Shown: piece by piece, positions 26,758-35,681 of the stretch
Numbering within the stretch: the stretch's first letter is position 1
Layout of the letters: each line of letters opens with the position of its first letter
NCBI GenBank assembly: GCA_003615045.1
Contig: ML014114.1
Location: 186,001 to 250,000, forward strand
DNA from: Caulochytrium protostelioides
Lineage: Eukaryota > Chytridiomycota > Caulochytriomycetes > Caulochytriales > Caulochytriaceae
DNA length: 64,000 nt
Direction of reading: 5' to 3'
Position numbers and translations under genes: made by a program
The notes under the pieces: model-generated
What the model saw: only the letters and a program-made list of their open reading frames with translations
Told to the model about the DNA's origin: nothing
Databases searched by the model: none

Positions 26758-29700
26758 ATGGCGCCGACAGACCCTCCCCCGCCGTCGTCCGTCCCTGCCG
26801 ATGCCGCAGCCATAGCTGTAGCACCCGCTGCAGCCAGCGCCGCGGCTGACCCGCCGCCGCCGCCGCCGCCGCGGCTGACGGAGGAGGAAGAGGAGTACAA
26901 CAGCCTGTTTGTCGCCGCGGACGCGACCGCCCTCGGCGCCAACTTCGCGCGCGGGCTCCATTTCAAACACGACCACAGCAGGAACGTGTTCGAGCTGCTC
27001 GAGAAGCTGCGCGGAACGGCGGTGGCGAACGGCGCGTCAGACTTTGCGGATCTGTGGCGGTCGTTCGTGGATACGGTGTTGTCGGAGTTCACGGCGCAGT
27101 ATGCCGCCTGGCAGACCGGGGCGGCGGCGCAGGATGCGGCCGCGGGGATCGCGCTGCTGCGCGTGCCCAAGCTGCTCTGCGCCGACATGGCGCAGAACTT
27201 GTATAAGGGCGGCGACGCGACGCCCGCGGTGGCCGCGAGCGGCAGCGTCGCGGAGCGCGAAATGTCATCCTTTGGCCGCGTGCTGTGCTCCATCTTTATG
27301 ACGCTGCCGTTCGGCGACGTGGACGTGATCCGCCTGGCGGGCTACGAGCGTCCGCGCGGCCCTCAGCTCGACCACGATACGGCGCTCACACCTGCCGCGC
27401 TTGCCGTGTATGTAGACTGGCTGCAGTTTTTGTCGACCTTGCTAGACTACCGTCAGATCGTCACGATGCTGATGCCGCAAATGACGCTGCTGACAATGAC
27501 GCCGAAGCAACGCTTCGATTACCCCATCCTCGTCATGGCGTCGAATGTGCTGCTTAATCTGAGCCTCCGCAGCATCGCAGCGCCCAGCACGCGACGCCCG
27601 GATTTGCCTGATGCGACGGCGTTGGCGAACGCCGAGTATCAATTATTGGACGCACTACAGCTGTTTACCCAGCCGGCAGGGCATCCGATCGCCAAAGAGC
27701 TGATCGCCGGCACGCTCTGGCTCATCCTTGCCCATCGGTCTGCATCAAGACCAGCATCAGCATCAGCGACAGCATCATCACCATCGGCATCGCGAGACCC
27801 CACACCGGGTTACCGCATCACGCAGCTCTCCAACGACACGCTCATCGAGCGCTTAATGCCGCAGCTCCAACCGCTGGCCATGACGATCCAGATGCCGGAG
27901 CTCATCACCCACGCCGCCGCCACACCGAACGATCAGCACGGGTTTCACCTGATGCCCGTGCTGCTGTACCCGCGAAACGAGATTCCGGCGGCCATTTACA
28001 CCGCGTCCACCGTCTTCCGCGCCAACCACGTGGTCAACCTCATGATGCGGTTCGCGTGCGCGCCTTCCGATGCGCGCAATGACTTTGAGCGGCCCGTACT
28101 CACGTGGTATGCCAAGTCGTTCCAGTTCGAGCCCACGACGCCGCTCGCTTCTGTGTATTACTACCTCAAGGAAATGGGGCGCATGCCCAACGCCGCCTCA
28201 CAGCACCTCGACCTGCGCCAGGACGGCGTTCAGCTGCTAGTTAAGCAGTATCGCTGCCCGCACCAGCTCCTCTTTGGCCTGCTCCTGCTTGCCGCGGACC
28301 GCCATGATCCGTCCACGGCCGCCGCCACCACCACCACCGTCGTCTCCCTTGAGCCGGCGCTGCACCGCGCCGCGTCGGCGCATCCCGCCTTCCACCCGCA
28401 CTGCGTGCCGCTCGCGCCCTGCGACGCTTGGCTCGTCCTTGCGGCCACCATGGTCGTTGTCACCCTCGCCCACGCCGCGGCCCCGACCGAGGCGTGCCTG
28501 CTGATGATCCTGCACCAGCTCAGCGCCGACTTTACCGCCGCGGCTGTCGCGGCCGCCATGTTGGCTCCGCCGGTCTGGACGGTCCTTGGCGAGGCCCAGC
28601 AGCCCGACGCCGTCTGGCTGTGGCTCGTCTGCCAGAAACACATGGCCCAGCGCGACAGCGCGCCGGCGGCGTCGGAGGCGCCGCCGTGCCTGGCCGCGCT
28701 CGCCGCCGCGCAGCATCTGCCAGCCGCGCTGCTCCAGCACGCGCTGCCCACGCTGCACCAGCCGAGTCTCGCGGTGCTGCGCCGTCTGGCGTGTTTAACG
28801 ACGACGCCGCGCTTCACAGCCGCAGCCGTGACGGACGTCCGGCTCGAGTGGGACCGCCTGCTCGCCGCCCCCGATGCTCCCACCGGGCCCCAACGGGAGC
28901 TTGCGCTTGCGTGGCAGTCACTCGGTCGCGAGACCCTCCCGTCGCGTCGGGGCTTGACGCCGCCGCCCTCGGCGTCCGCGGCCTCCTCCGTTGAAGGCGC
29001 CGGTCGCATGCCGCGCCCGTCGCCGGTTCCGGCACGGGCAGGACCGGCGGCGCACTTCTCGACGGGCGTGCTCGAGATCTCGGACGACGACGACGACGAC
29101 GTGAACGACGACCGCGCGGCACGCGCCACGCCGGTCGCCGCTGCCGCGGCGCTGTCGGAGCCCCGCGGCTCGCCGCGGCCGCCAGCGCCAGCGCTGCCGC
29201 CGCTTCAGAAACGGGAGCGCGGAATGACGCCGCTTTGGGACTCGCCGCCGCAGCCGGACGCCAAACGCGGCCGCCGCGACCGGATGCTGTCGTCTGAGGC
29301 GCCGTCTCGTGCAGCGGCCATCGAGCCGGCCGGCGTCCCCCCGCTGCCACGGATCCTGCCGGAGGCCTCGATGCCGCCGCCGCCGCTGTTAAAGCCCTTC
29401 CTCCGCCAGTTCGGCCTGCTGGGGGAAGCGATGCAGCCGGCGCCCGTGATCGGGAGCGCTGCCGTGTCCATGGCGCACAGCCTGTGCGCGCGGTGGGGGC
29501 TGGCGGTGCAGACCCTTCCGCCGGCCCAGGTGACCGCCATGCTCCTGCAGTGGTGCCGGACCGAGTACCCGGTGCATCGGTACTGGCTGATGGACTACCT
29601 CGTGGCCGACCAGATGCGGCACAACCACGCGCTGTGTGACGGGGTACTACGCCATTTGCAGCAGAAGGGCCGCGTCCCGCGGACGCGCGTGGGCATCACG

Positions 29701-32700
29701 ACGCTGCAGGACGCGCCGTGGCCCGCGCTCGCCGCCGTCGCGCATTCGGACCGCGCCTTCTTCCGGCACCTGGTGCAGCAGCTCGTGGCCATCGCGCTAT
29801 TCGGCGACGGGCGCGACCATGACTTCGGGATGGCGTGGCTGGCGCCGTGGCTGCAGGACGCCACCATGCCTGAAATCCAGCAGATTGCGGCCGACGTCGT
29901 AGCGCAGCTGGATACAAGGACGCCCGCGGAGACCCGGCCCATGCCGGCCCGACTCGTCGCGCTAGCGGGCCTTTCGCCGCATCGGGAGGTGGCGCAGTTC
30001 ACGCCGCTCGCCGTCATGCTGGCCTCCCTCGTGCTTACCCAGCCCCTCGCGTCGTCGGCATCGGCGTCGACGTCGGCATCGGCGTCGGTGACATCATCGA
30101 CGTCCGCATCGCTTGTTACCAGCGGCTCGACGGCGCCCGCGGCGCTGACGTTGCCCAACCGCGCTGTGGCGCAGCTCTTCTATTCGGACTTCCTGGCCTG
30201 CTTCTTTGCGCAGCGCAGCGACGGCACGCAGCGCGCCATCGGGCTCCTGCTGGAGTCGCTGCTGGACCTGCCGGCGTCCGCGGCGAATTTGGCGGTGATG
30301 TCCCACCTCGCTTCGGCCGCCTCGTACGGCTCCGAGATCATGTATGGCGGTGCGGCCGGCGGCGGCGCCCATGCGCATCCGCATGCGCCGGCGGCGCCCA
30401 CGATTGGCGCGGCCTCGTCGGCCTCGGCGGCCGTCGGCCGCTTCGACTGGTGGACGCAGACCTGGCTGCCCGCGATGCTGCGCAGCCTGGCGCAGGCGCC
30501 GGACCGCCTGGGCGGCGCGTTGCTGCAGCACATGATCACCACGGACACGTGGCAGCAGATGCTGTGTTGGCCGGCCGCCGTCCCTGAGACGACGTGCATC
30601 ACCGCACTGTGGGAACTGCTGTGCGGCGAGACGATGCGGCCCGAGACGGCCGCGCGCGTGATGGGGTTCTGGCACGACGCCCTGGCGCAGGCGCTCGCAC
30701 GCGCCACGCGGCTGCCGGCGCTCCAAGACGCTTCGCTCGCGTACCTGCTGCCGCTAATCGAGGCCGCGGCGAGGGCCGCGAAACCGATGCCGGACGCGAT
30801 CGCGCGCACCCTGTTTACGATGACGCAAACGTACATCCAGCGGCTGCTGGACGTGCCCCACGTCGGCGCGCGCGATGAGCGCTTCTCGCCGCTGATCGAC
30901 CTCGCGATGGCGGCCCAGTCGCGGCTCGCGATGCAGGGCCATGTGTGGGCGATCATTGTCGCGACGTGCCTCGACCACGAGACGCGCGCCGCCGAGTTCA
31001 TGGCCGTGTGGAAGACAACCGTCTTATCAATCGTCTTTTCTCAGACCCCCGATCGTGATCGTGATCGTGACGGTGATCGTGACCACGACCTCCACCCCGG
31101 CCGTGACCGCGACTATACCCGTGACCTTCGCCGCCACTATAGCCGCGATCATAGCCGCGACCAAGGCCGCGACCAAGGCCGCACCTTCACCGAGATGTGG
31201 CTGTATGCGCCGCTCGCGTGGCTCGACCTGGCGAGCGAGGCAAAGCACCGTCGGCCCGATCCCGACCCCGCGGCGCGCTTCACGCTGCCCGCGCTCGTGC
31301 ACCGCGTGCTCGCGCACGCCGTCTGGCACGCCGAGATCCGGCCGCTCACCCGGCAGTACTGGCGCGTCGCCGTCCGGGCCGCGCTGCCGCTGCGCACGCC
31401 GGCCGCCTGGTGTGTCCAGGGCCTGCTGCAGCTGCACCTCGTCGTCACGCCGCTGTCCGGTCCGGCCGCGGCACTCGCGTACGAGGTCATTCCGTCCGCG
31501 GCGGCGCTCCCGCAGAGCGTCATGACCGACCCCTTCTGGGCGTCCCGCGCGACCCTCGACCACGTGTACGACCTGCTGACGCTCAGCGCGAGCGAGCGCC
31601 CGGATCTCACGCTCAGCCTCATCCAGGGGCTGCTGCCCGCCGCCGATGCTGCCGACGCCGTCGGAAAGGGCCGCTGTGGTCGCGGCGGCGGCGGCGACGA
31701 CGACGGCGACGACGGCGACGGCGACCGCGATGCTCAGGAAATGTCGGAGACCGACACCGCGGCACGTCACGTGAAGCTAGATCCCCTGGCGGCTCCGCCG
31801 ACTAGCGGTGACGAGGGCATGGCCGACGACGAAGCTGAAAGTGGCGACGAGAACCGTGATGACGACGGCGATGGCGACGATGGCGACACCGCTGAAGACG
31901 ACGATGACGACGACGACGACGACGACGACGATGACCGCGCCGCCGCACACGGGATGGCGGGACGTGGTCGCCTGGCGAGTTACCCGTACCGCGTGCGGCT
32001 CCTGCCGCTCGACGCGAACCCGCAAAGCATGGACGTCCAGCAACTTCACCATGTCGTCCTCGCTATCGTCGCGCAGCTCACGCTCTTCCATACGAGCATG
32101 TACCGCCGCGCCCTCGTGGCCCAAGCCACCGCCCCGTCTCCCGACACCGCGACCGCGACCGCGGCCGAGACGAGTTCCCCGGCACCGCCCCGCAACCTGC
32201 CCTTCCCTGCCGTGCCGTCGCCGTCGCTGCAGTTCCTCATGGCCCTGTCGCAATCGTTCCTCGTAGTCCAGGAAATGGCCGTCACGCCCGATCTCAGCGA
32301 GGCCGCCCGCGCTGTTCCACCCGCTGGCGCGGCGTCGGCAGCAGCGGCGGCAGCCGCGGCGGCGGCCACCGCCGGCGGCGGGGTGGATGGCGCCGTCGGC
32401 ACGCCGACCTACCCGCCCTACGGCGTGCCGGTGGCGGCTCAGCCGCCCCCGCCGACCGCGCCGCCGCTCCGTCTGACGCCCCTGTGGATGGCCGACGGCC
32501 GGCCCGTCCGACCCATCCAGATGGCCACGGCCCTGCTCGTCGCGCTGTTCCCCCTGCTCGGCGCCGAGTGCTACAGCCGCCTGTTGCGCGGCGAAAGTCT
32601 CCTGCAACGCGGCCTGAACGCGACGCTGCTCTCGGCTCGCAGTCGAGGCGGTGGCGCCGGTGACGAGGATGATGGCGGCGATGGCGATGTCGCCATGACG

Positions 32701-34107
32701 TCGGCCCATTCGTCGGCCACGGACACCGCGACGGGTACGACGACGCTGGCGAGCACCAGCCGCGCGCCGCTCCTACCGACGGCCGAGCCCCCGGCGCGGG
32801 AGGATGCGTTCGACGACACGGCGTCCGACGCCGCGGCAATGGCCTATCTCGACACGGCGACGCCGAGCCTGCTGTTTGCACGCACCCTGCTGCTGCCGGT
32901 CGACTGGGCCGCTCTCGCGGCCTCCCACCCGGCGGCGCCCGCGGGCACTCGCGGCGTCCGTGGCGCCAGCGGCACGGCCGAGACGGCGGAGACGACGGTT
33001 AACTGGGAGCAACTAGCGGCCGCGGTGGCGGCCGGCACGGCGCATCCGCTGTTAGGCGGGACAGCACGTGCCTGGCCGGCCTGGCCGAGCCCTGTGACGC
33101 GCTACATGGCCCTCATGGCCTTGCCTGGGCCCGATCGCGAGGCGGCCGTCGCTTCCTTCCCGCTGTGGAAGCGAGCGCTCCGCGCCATCGAACACGTCTC
33201 ACGTGACGACGGCGACGATGCTGACGTCAAGGAGGTCAGCGATGATGACCCTCGCCCGGACGCGCGGGACGTCGACGACCCGCTCGGGGTGCGCCCCGCC
33301 GACCAAGAGGGCGCCGTCACGCCGGTCCGGCGGCTGCGCGACCTGCCACCGCGACTGCCCGCCGCGTATCTCGTCCCGCTGCTGAACGCGTATACCCACG
33401 CCGAGGGCCACGTCGTGCCCGCCGACACCGCGTGCCTCCTCACGCTGCTCGAGCACCACCTGCGCCACCCGGACGGCGTCTGCCTCCTCGCCGACGCGGC
33501 GCACCCGGGCCTGGGCCGCGCCGACGCGGCGCGGCGCGATCTGTCGCCGGTCCGCCTCGCGTGGTTCGCCAGCGCCGCGGCATCGGCGACCGACCGGCTG
33601 AGCAGCGTGCTCGTGGCGGCCGTGCTGGGCCACGCGGCGCTGCAGACGGTGGCGCAGCAGGACGCGCTGGATGCGGCCGTCGCCTCCGGCGGCGGGGCTG
33701 CGGCACCCGCGGCGCCGCCCGCCGTTCCGAGCGACGCCACCGTCGCGGCCTCGCAGCACCGCGTCACCCCGATCGCGCTCAGGGCCCGCCGCATCATCCG
33801 CGCGTACGCGGCGTACCTGACGCTCCCGGCGTCGTCGGCGTCGGCGCCGCTCCGGCCCGTGCCGGGCCGCTTGCCGACGCCCCCAGACCATCACGACCGC
33901 CATCCGCCCTCACGGCCGCGTCGGATCATCGCGGATCCAGCGGCCGCTTCGGGGCCGCCGGGGATGACCCGCAGGGAGCGCGCGGCCTGCGTGCCCGTGT
34001 TCTGCGCGACCCTTGCCGCGGTCTGGCACACGGCGCTGCTCGACCGCAGCTTGCCGCTCTACATGACGGCCGGCCTCGTGACGGTGTTCGGCGCCTTTGC
34101 GATCTGA
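26758..34107 (+). CDS. Very large unrecognised protein (2,449 aa), predicted helical scaffold
   Basis: Not recognised. 2,449 aa in a single exon, from an ATG at 26758 after a GC-rich leader. The long stretches between low-complexity segments are Leu/Ala-rich amphipathic helices in the manner of HEAT/ARM-like scaffolds, for example SFGRVLCSIFMTLPFGDVDV and PVHRYWLMDYLVADQMRHNH. Inserted low-complexity blocks include an acidic SDDDDDDVNDD (about 780), an Arg-Asp/Arg-Ser-like alternation around residues 1430-1478 (RDRDRDGDRDHD), and a run of about a dozen Asp near 1712-1725. The composition resembles large nuclear transcription or RNA-processing scaffolds (Mediator, Integrator), but no family motif could be identified and none is claimed. 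It is coding with high confidence because of the length and the absence of stops in over 7 kb in a frame with structured helical segments. It ends convergently with PIN4, 150 bp apart. Confidence 0.9.
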   Translation: MAPTDPPPPSSVPADAAAIAVAPAAASAAADPPPPPPPRLTEEEEEYNSLFVAADATALGANFARGLHFKHDHSRNVFELLEKLRGTAVANGASDFADLWRSFVDTVLSEFTAQYAAWQTGAAAQDAAAGIALLRVPKLLCADMAQNLYKGGDATPAVAASGSVAEREMSSFGRVLCSIFMTLPFGDVDVIRLAGYERPRGPQLDHDTALTPAALAVYVDWLQFLSTLLDYRQIVTMLMPQMTLLTMTPKQRFDYPILVMASNVLLNLSLRSIAAPSTRRPDLPDATALANAEYQLLDALQLFTQPAGHPIAKELIAGTLWLILAHRSASRPASASATASSPSASRDPTPGYRITQLSNDTLIERLMPQLQPLAMTIQMPELITHAAATPNDQHGFHLMPVLLYPRNEIPAAIYTASTVFRANHVVNLMMRFACAPSDARNDFERPVLTWYAKSFQFEPTTPLASVYYYLKEMGRMPNAASQHLDLRQDGVQLLVKQYRCPHQLLFGLLLLAADRHDPSTAAATTTTVVSLEPALHRAASAHPAFHPHCVPLAPCDAWLVLAATMVVVTLAHAAAPTEACLLMILHQLSADFTAAAVAAAMLAPPVWTVLGEAQQPDAVWLWLVCQKHMAQRDSAPAASEAPPCLAALAAAQHLPAALLQHALPTLHQPSLAVLRRLACLTTTPRFTAAAVTDVRLEWDRLLAAPDAPTGPQRELALAWQSLGRETLPSRRGLTPPPSASAASSVEGAGRMPRPSPVPARAGPAAHFSTGVLEISDDDDDDVNDDRAARATPVAAAAALSEPRGSPRPPAPALPPLQKRERGMTPLWDSPPQPDAKRGRRDRMLSSEAPSRAAAIEPAGVPPLPRILPEASMPPPPLLKPFLRQFGLLGEAMQPAPVIGSAAVSMAHSLCARWGLAVQTLPPAQVTAMLLQWCRTEYPVHRYWLMDYLVADQMRHNHALCDGVLRHLQQKGRVPRTRVGITTLQDAPWPALAAVAHSDRAFFRHLVQQLVAIALFGDGRDHDFGMAWLAPWLQDATMPEIQQIAADVVAQLDTRTPAETRPMPARLVALAGLSPHREVAQFTPLAVMLASLVLTQPLASSASASTSASASVTSSTSASLVTSGSTAPAALTLPNRAVAQLFYSDFLACFFAQRSDGTQRAIGLLLESLLDLPASAANLAVMSHLASAASYGSEIMYGGAAGGGAHAHPHAPAAPTIGAASSASAAVGRFDWWTQTWLPAMLRSLAQAPDRLGGALLQHMITTDTWQQMLCWPAAVPETTCITALWELLCGETMRPETAARVMGFWHDALAQALARATRLPALQDASLAYLLPLIEAAARAAKPMPDAIARTLFTMTQTYIQRLLDVPHVGARDERFSPLIDLAMAAQSRLAMQGHVWAIIVATCLDHETRAAEFMAVWKTTVLSIVFSQTPDRDRDRDGDRDHDLHPGRDRDYTRDLRRHYSRDHSRDQGRDQGRTFTEMWLYAPLAWLDLASEAKHRRPDPDPAARFTLPALVHRVLAHAVWHAEIRPLTRQYWRVAVRAALPLRTPAAWCVQGLLQLHLVVTPLSGPAAALAYEVIPSAAALPQSVMTDPFWASRATLDHVYDLLTLSASERPDLTLSLIQGLLPAADAADAVGKGRCGRGGGGDDDGDDGDGDRDAQEMSETDTAARHVKLDPLAAPPTSGDEGMADDEAESGDENRDDDGDGDDGDTAEDDDDDDDDDDDDDRAAAHGMAGRGRLASYPYRVRLLPLDANPQSMDVQQLHHVVLAIVAQLTLFHTSMYRRALVAQATAPSPDTATATAAETSSPAPPRNLPFPAVPSPSLQFLMALSQSFLVVQEMAVTPDLSEAARAVPPAGAASAAAAAAAAAATAGGGVDGAVGTPTYPPYGVPVAAQPPPPTAPPLRLTPLWMADGRPVRPIQMATALLVALFPLLGAECYSRLLRGESLLQRGLNATLLSARSRGGGAGDEDDGGDGDVAMTSAHSSATDTATGTTTLASTSRAPLLPTAEPPAREDAFDDTASDAAAMAYLDTATPSLLFARTLLLPVDWAALAASHPAAPAGTRGVRGASGTAETAETTVNWEQLAAAVAAGTAHPLLGGTARAWPAWPSPVTRYMALMALPGPDREAAVASFPLWKRALRAIEHVSRDDGDDADVKEVSDDDPRPDARDVDDPLGVRPADQEGAVTPVRRLRDLPPRLPAAYLVPLLNAYTHAEGHVVPADTACLLTLLEHHLRHPDGVCLLADAAHPGLGRADAARRDLSPVRLAWFASAAASATDRLSSVLVAAVLGHAALQTVAQQDALDAAVASGGGAAAPAAPPAVPSDATVAASQHRVTPIALRARRIIRAYAAYLTLPASSASAPLRPVPGRLPTPPDHHDRHPPSRPRRIIADPAAASGPPGMTRRERAACVPVFCATLAAVWHTALLDRSLPLYMTAGLVTVFGAFAI

Positions 34108-34175
34108 TCGGCCACCGGATCCTCTTATTCGTGTTTCTCTCTCTACATGGAACCGTGCTATCGCTTCGTCGGGAT

Positions 34176-34225
34176 CGCGCTCGAGCTGCGCGACGGGAGT
34201 CCTCCCGTCGCGCAGCTCGAGCGCG
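34176..34225. terminator. Perfect 24-bp inverted repeat between convergent genes
   Basis: Arms 34176-34199 and 34202-34225 are perfectly complementary with a 2-nt spacer (the real loop would open a few pairs). Flanking GGG (34171-34173) and CCC (34228-34230) extend the stem. It sits in the 150-bp gap between the stop of the 2,449-residue gene (34107) and the stop of PIN4 (34258), so both 3' UTRs may carry it. Typed as terminator for its position only; a role in 3'-end formation is inference. Confidence 0.6.
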
Positions 34226-34257
34226 GACCCCGGGGCTGGTCGTCCTGGCGGGGTGTC

Positions 34258-34614
34258 CTACTTGCGGTCCTCGACCATGATCACGTGGTACCCGAAGGTC
34301 GACTTGACCGGCGGGTCGGTGTAGACGGGCTTGTCGACCGTCGACGCCGGCAGCGCCATGGCGGCGTCCTGGAAGGGCCCGACCATGGCGCCCTTGGTCA
34401 TCCAGCCGAGCGCGCCGCCCGACTTGGCTTTGTCGTCGCTGAAGGCCGCCGCCACGTGGTCGAACCGCTTGCCGGCCTTCAGCTCGGCGATCGCCTCCGC
34501 GGCGCGCGAGTGTTTCGCACACAGGATGTGGCGGACCTTGAGGCTCTGCGCGCCCTTGACGGCCGTCGACTCGCCCGAGCCGCCGCCGCTGCCGCCCTTC
34601 TTGCCCTTGCCCAT
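34258..34614 (-). CDS. PIN4: Parvulin-type peptidyl-prolyl isomerase, PIN4/Par14
   Basis: 118 aa. Cis/trans isomerase of the Par14 class, implicated in ribosome biogenesis and chromatin in other eukaryotes. The N-terminal basic tail [20 protein letters not shown] resembles Par14's. The rotamase domain (about 28-118) shows [52 protein letters not shown] and the terminal [12 protein letters not shown], all closely matching human PIN4. No WW domain, so it is not Pin1. The ATG at 34614 is the natural start; the frame continues upstream only through a (CACACC)n leader that would encode Thr-Pro repeats. Confidence 0.94.
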   Translation of the reverse strand: MGKGKKGGSGGGSGESTAVKGAQSLKVRHILCAKHSRAAEAIAELKAGKRFDHVAAAFSDDKAKSGGALGWMTKGAMVGPFQDAAMALPASTVDKPVYTDPPVKSTFGYHVIMVEDRK

Positions 34615-35163
34615 CGTGTATCGCGTGTGGGTGGATGGAGGCGTGGGCGTGGGTGTGGGTGTGGGTGTGGGTGTGGGGTGTGATGGGTGTCGATGCGCGA
34701 CGTGCAACAATGGGGGCCAACCCAGGACCGACGGAGCGGGGAACGGAAGGGGGCCGCGGGAGGACGCGGGAGGACGCGGGAGGACGGGCGGCGCCAAGCC
34801 CACCCAGACGACGTGGCAGCCCACACAGGTCCCACCAGCACCTGGCGGCGGCCGCGAGGATCGCGCGCGGATTCGTAAGAAGCTTCGTACGGAAGCCTAT
34901 CCTGGGCGCGTCCACGCGACGCAGCCGCAGACGCAGCCGCAGCCGCAGCCGCAGCCGCAGACGCAGACGCGGACCCTGACGCCGGAGTGTCTCCCGGCCA
35001 GCCCGTGGTCCACCGGAAGCAGCGCTCATGGCACGTGCCGTGCACCTCGTCCATCTGCCAGCGCGACAGCCTGTCGATTCCTCTTGGGGCCAACGCCGAC
35101 GCCACACGCCGACGCCACGCGCCACCCGCCGTGACCGCCCGTTGACTGCTAAGCTCTCCCCGG
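34615..35163. other. Divergent intergenic region PIN4 / small two-exon gene
   Basis: About 550 bp with the GGGTGT array next to PIN4 and degenerate CGCAGC/CGCAGA repeats (34918-34975). It probably holds both promoters. No other gene is supported. Confidence 0.5.
34643..34680. repeat. GGGTGT hexamer array in PIN4 leader
   Basis: Tandem GGGTGT/GGGCGT units (plus strand) immediately upstream of the PIN4 start, so the mRNA leader would be (ACACCC)n. Telomere-like in appearance but short and internal. Confidence 0.75.
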
Positions 35164-35681
35164 ATGGCTGAGCCACCGGCTGCTGAGCCACGCGTGGCTG
35201 CGCCACGCGCCGCGACGGCCGCGGCGGCGCAGACGTGGGCGTTCGCGTGGTCGCGGTATGCGATGACGCTGGCCGACCGCGCGACCGGTCGCGACCTGGC
35301 GAGCGTGCGCGCACGGGTTCCCTCCGACGACGCGCGCAACCGCCACACAGAGGTAAGTGCGGGGGTCCGCCGATCCTCCGCCGAGGATCCTCCGCGGCGG
35401 ATCGCCGCGTGGCAGGGTCGCGTGACGTCCCGCAGCTGTGGACGGTTGACTCACCGCGGAGTCGCTTTTCTCTCACACCTCAGACGCGGCTGGTCCAGCT
35501 GGCCCAGACGCTCGATGCGACGGCGGTCGACTGCCGTGAGGTGCAGAGCCACCTGCACACCTGCTTCGCGACGCTCGGCCTCGCCTCCGCCGTCGAGGCC
35601 GAGACGGCCGGGCCGACACGCGGCTTGGCCGCGGCCACGGCGCGGATCGCTCGGCTGCGCCGACAGGTCGACCCTGCATGA
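35164..35681 (+). CDS. Small coiled-coil protein, two exons (unrecognised)
   Basis: Exon 1 35164-35352 and exon 2 35484-35681, phase 0, give 128 aa. Splicing was chosen because the donor is AG|GTAAGT at 35352/35353, a pyrimidine-rich tract (cttttctctcacacct) precedes the acceptor AG at 35482-35483, and a TTGAC branch-like site lies at 35446-35450. The joined frame changes from an Ala-rich N-terminus (MAEPPAAEPRVAAPRAATAA) into amphipathic helices (RLVQLAQTLDATAVDCREVQ, then a C-terminal helix RIARLRRQ) with no stop in between. Its family is unknown. The size and paired helices resemble small subunits of tethering, BLOC-type or kinetochore complexes, but no motif proves it. Reading through the intron would give a longer Arg/Ser-rich tail and seems wrong. 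Confidence 0.6.
35353..35483 (+). other. Spliceosomal intron (131 nt)
   Basis: GTAAGT donor, TTGAC branch-like sequence 33 nt before the acceptor, pyrimidine tract and CAG acceptor. Not a multiple of three (131), so retention would shift the frame. Confidence 0.65.
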
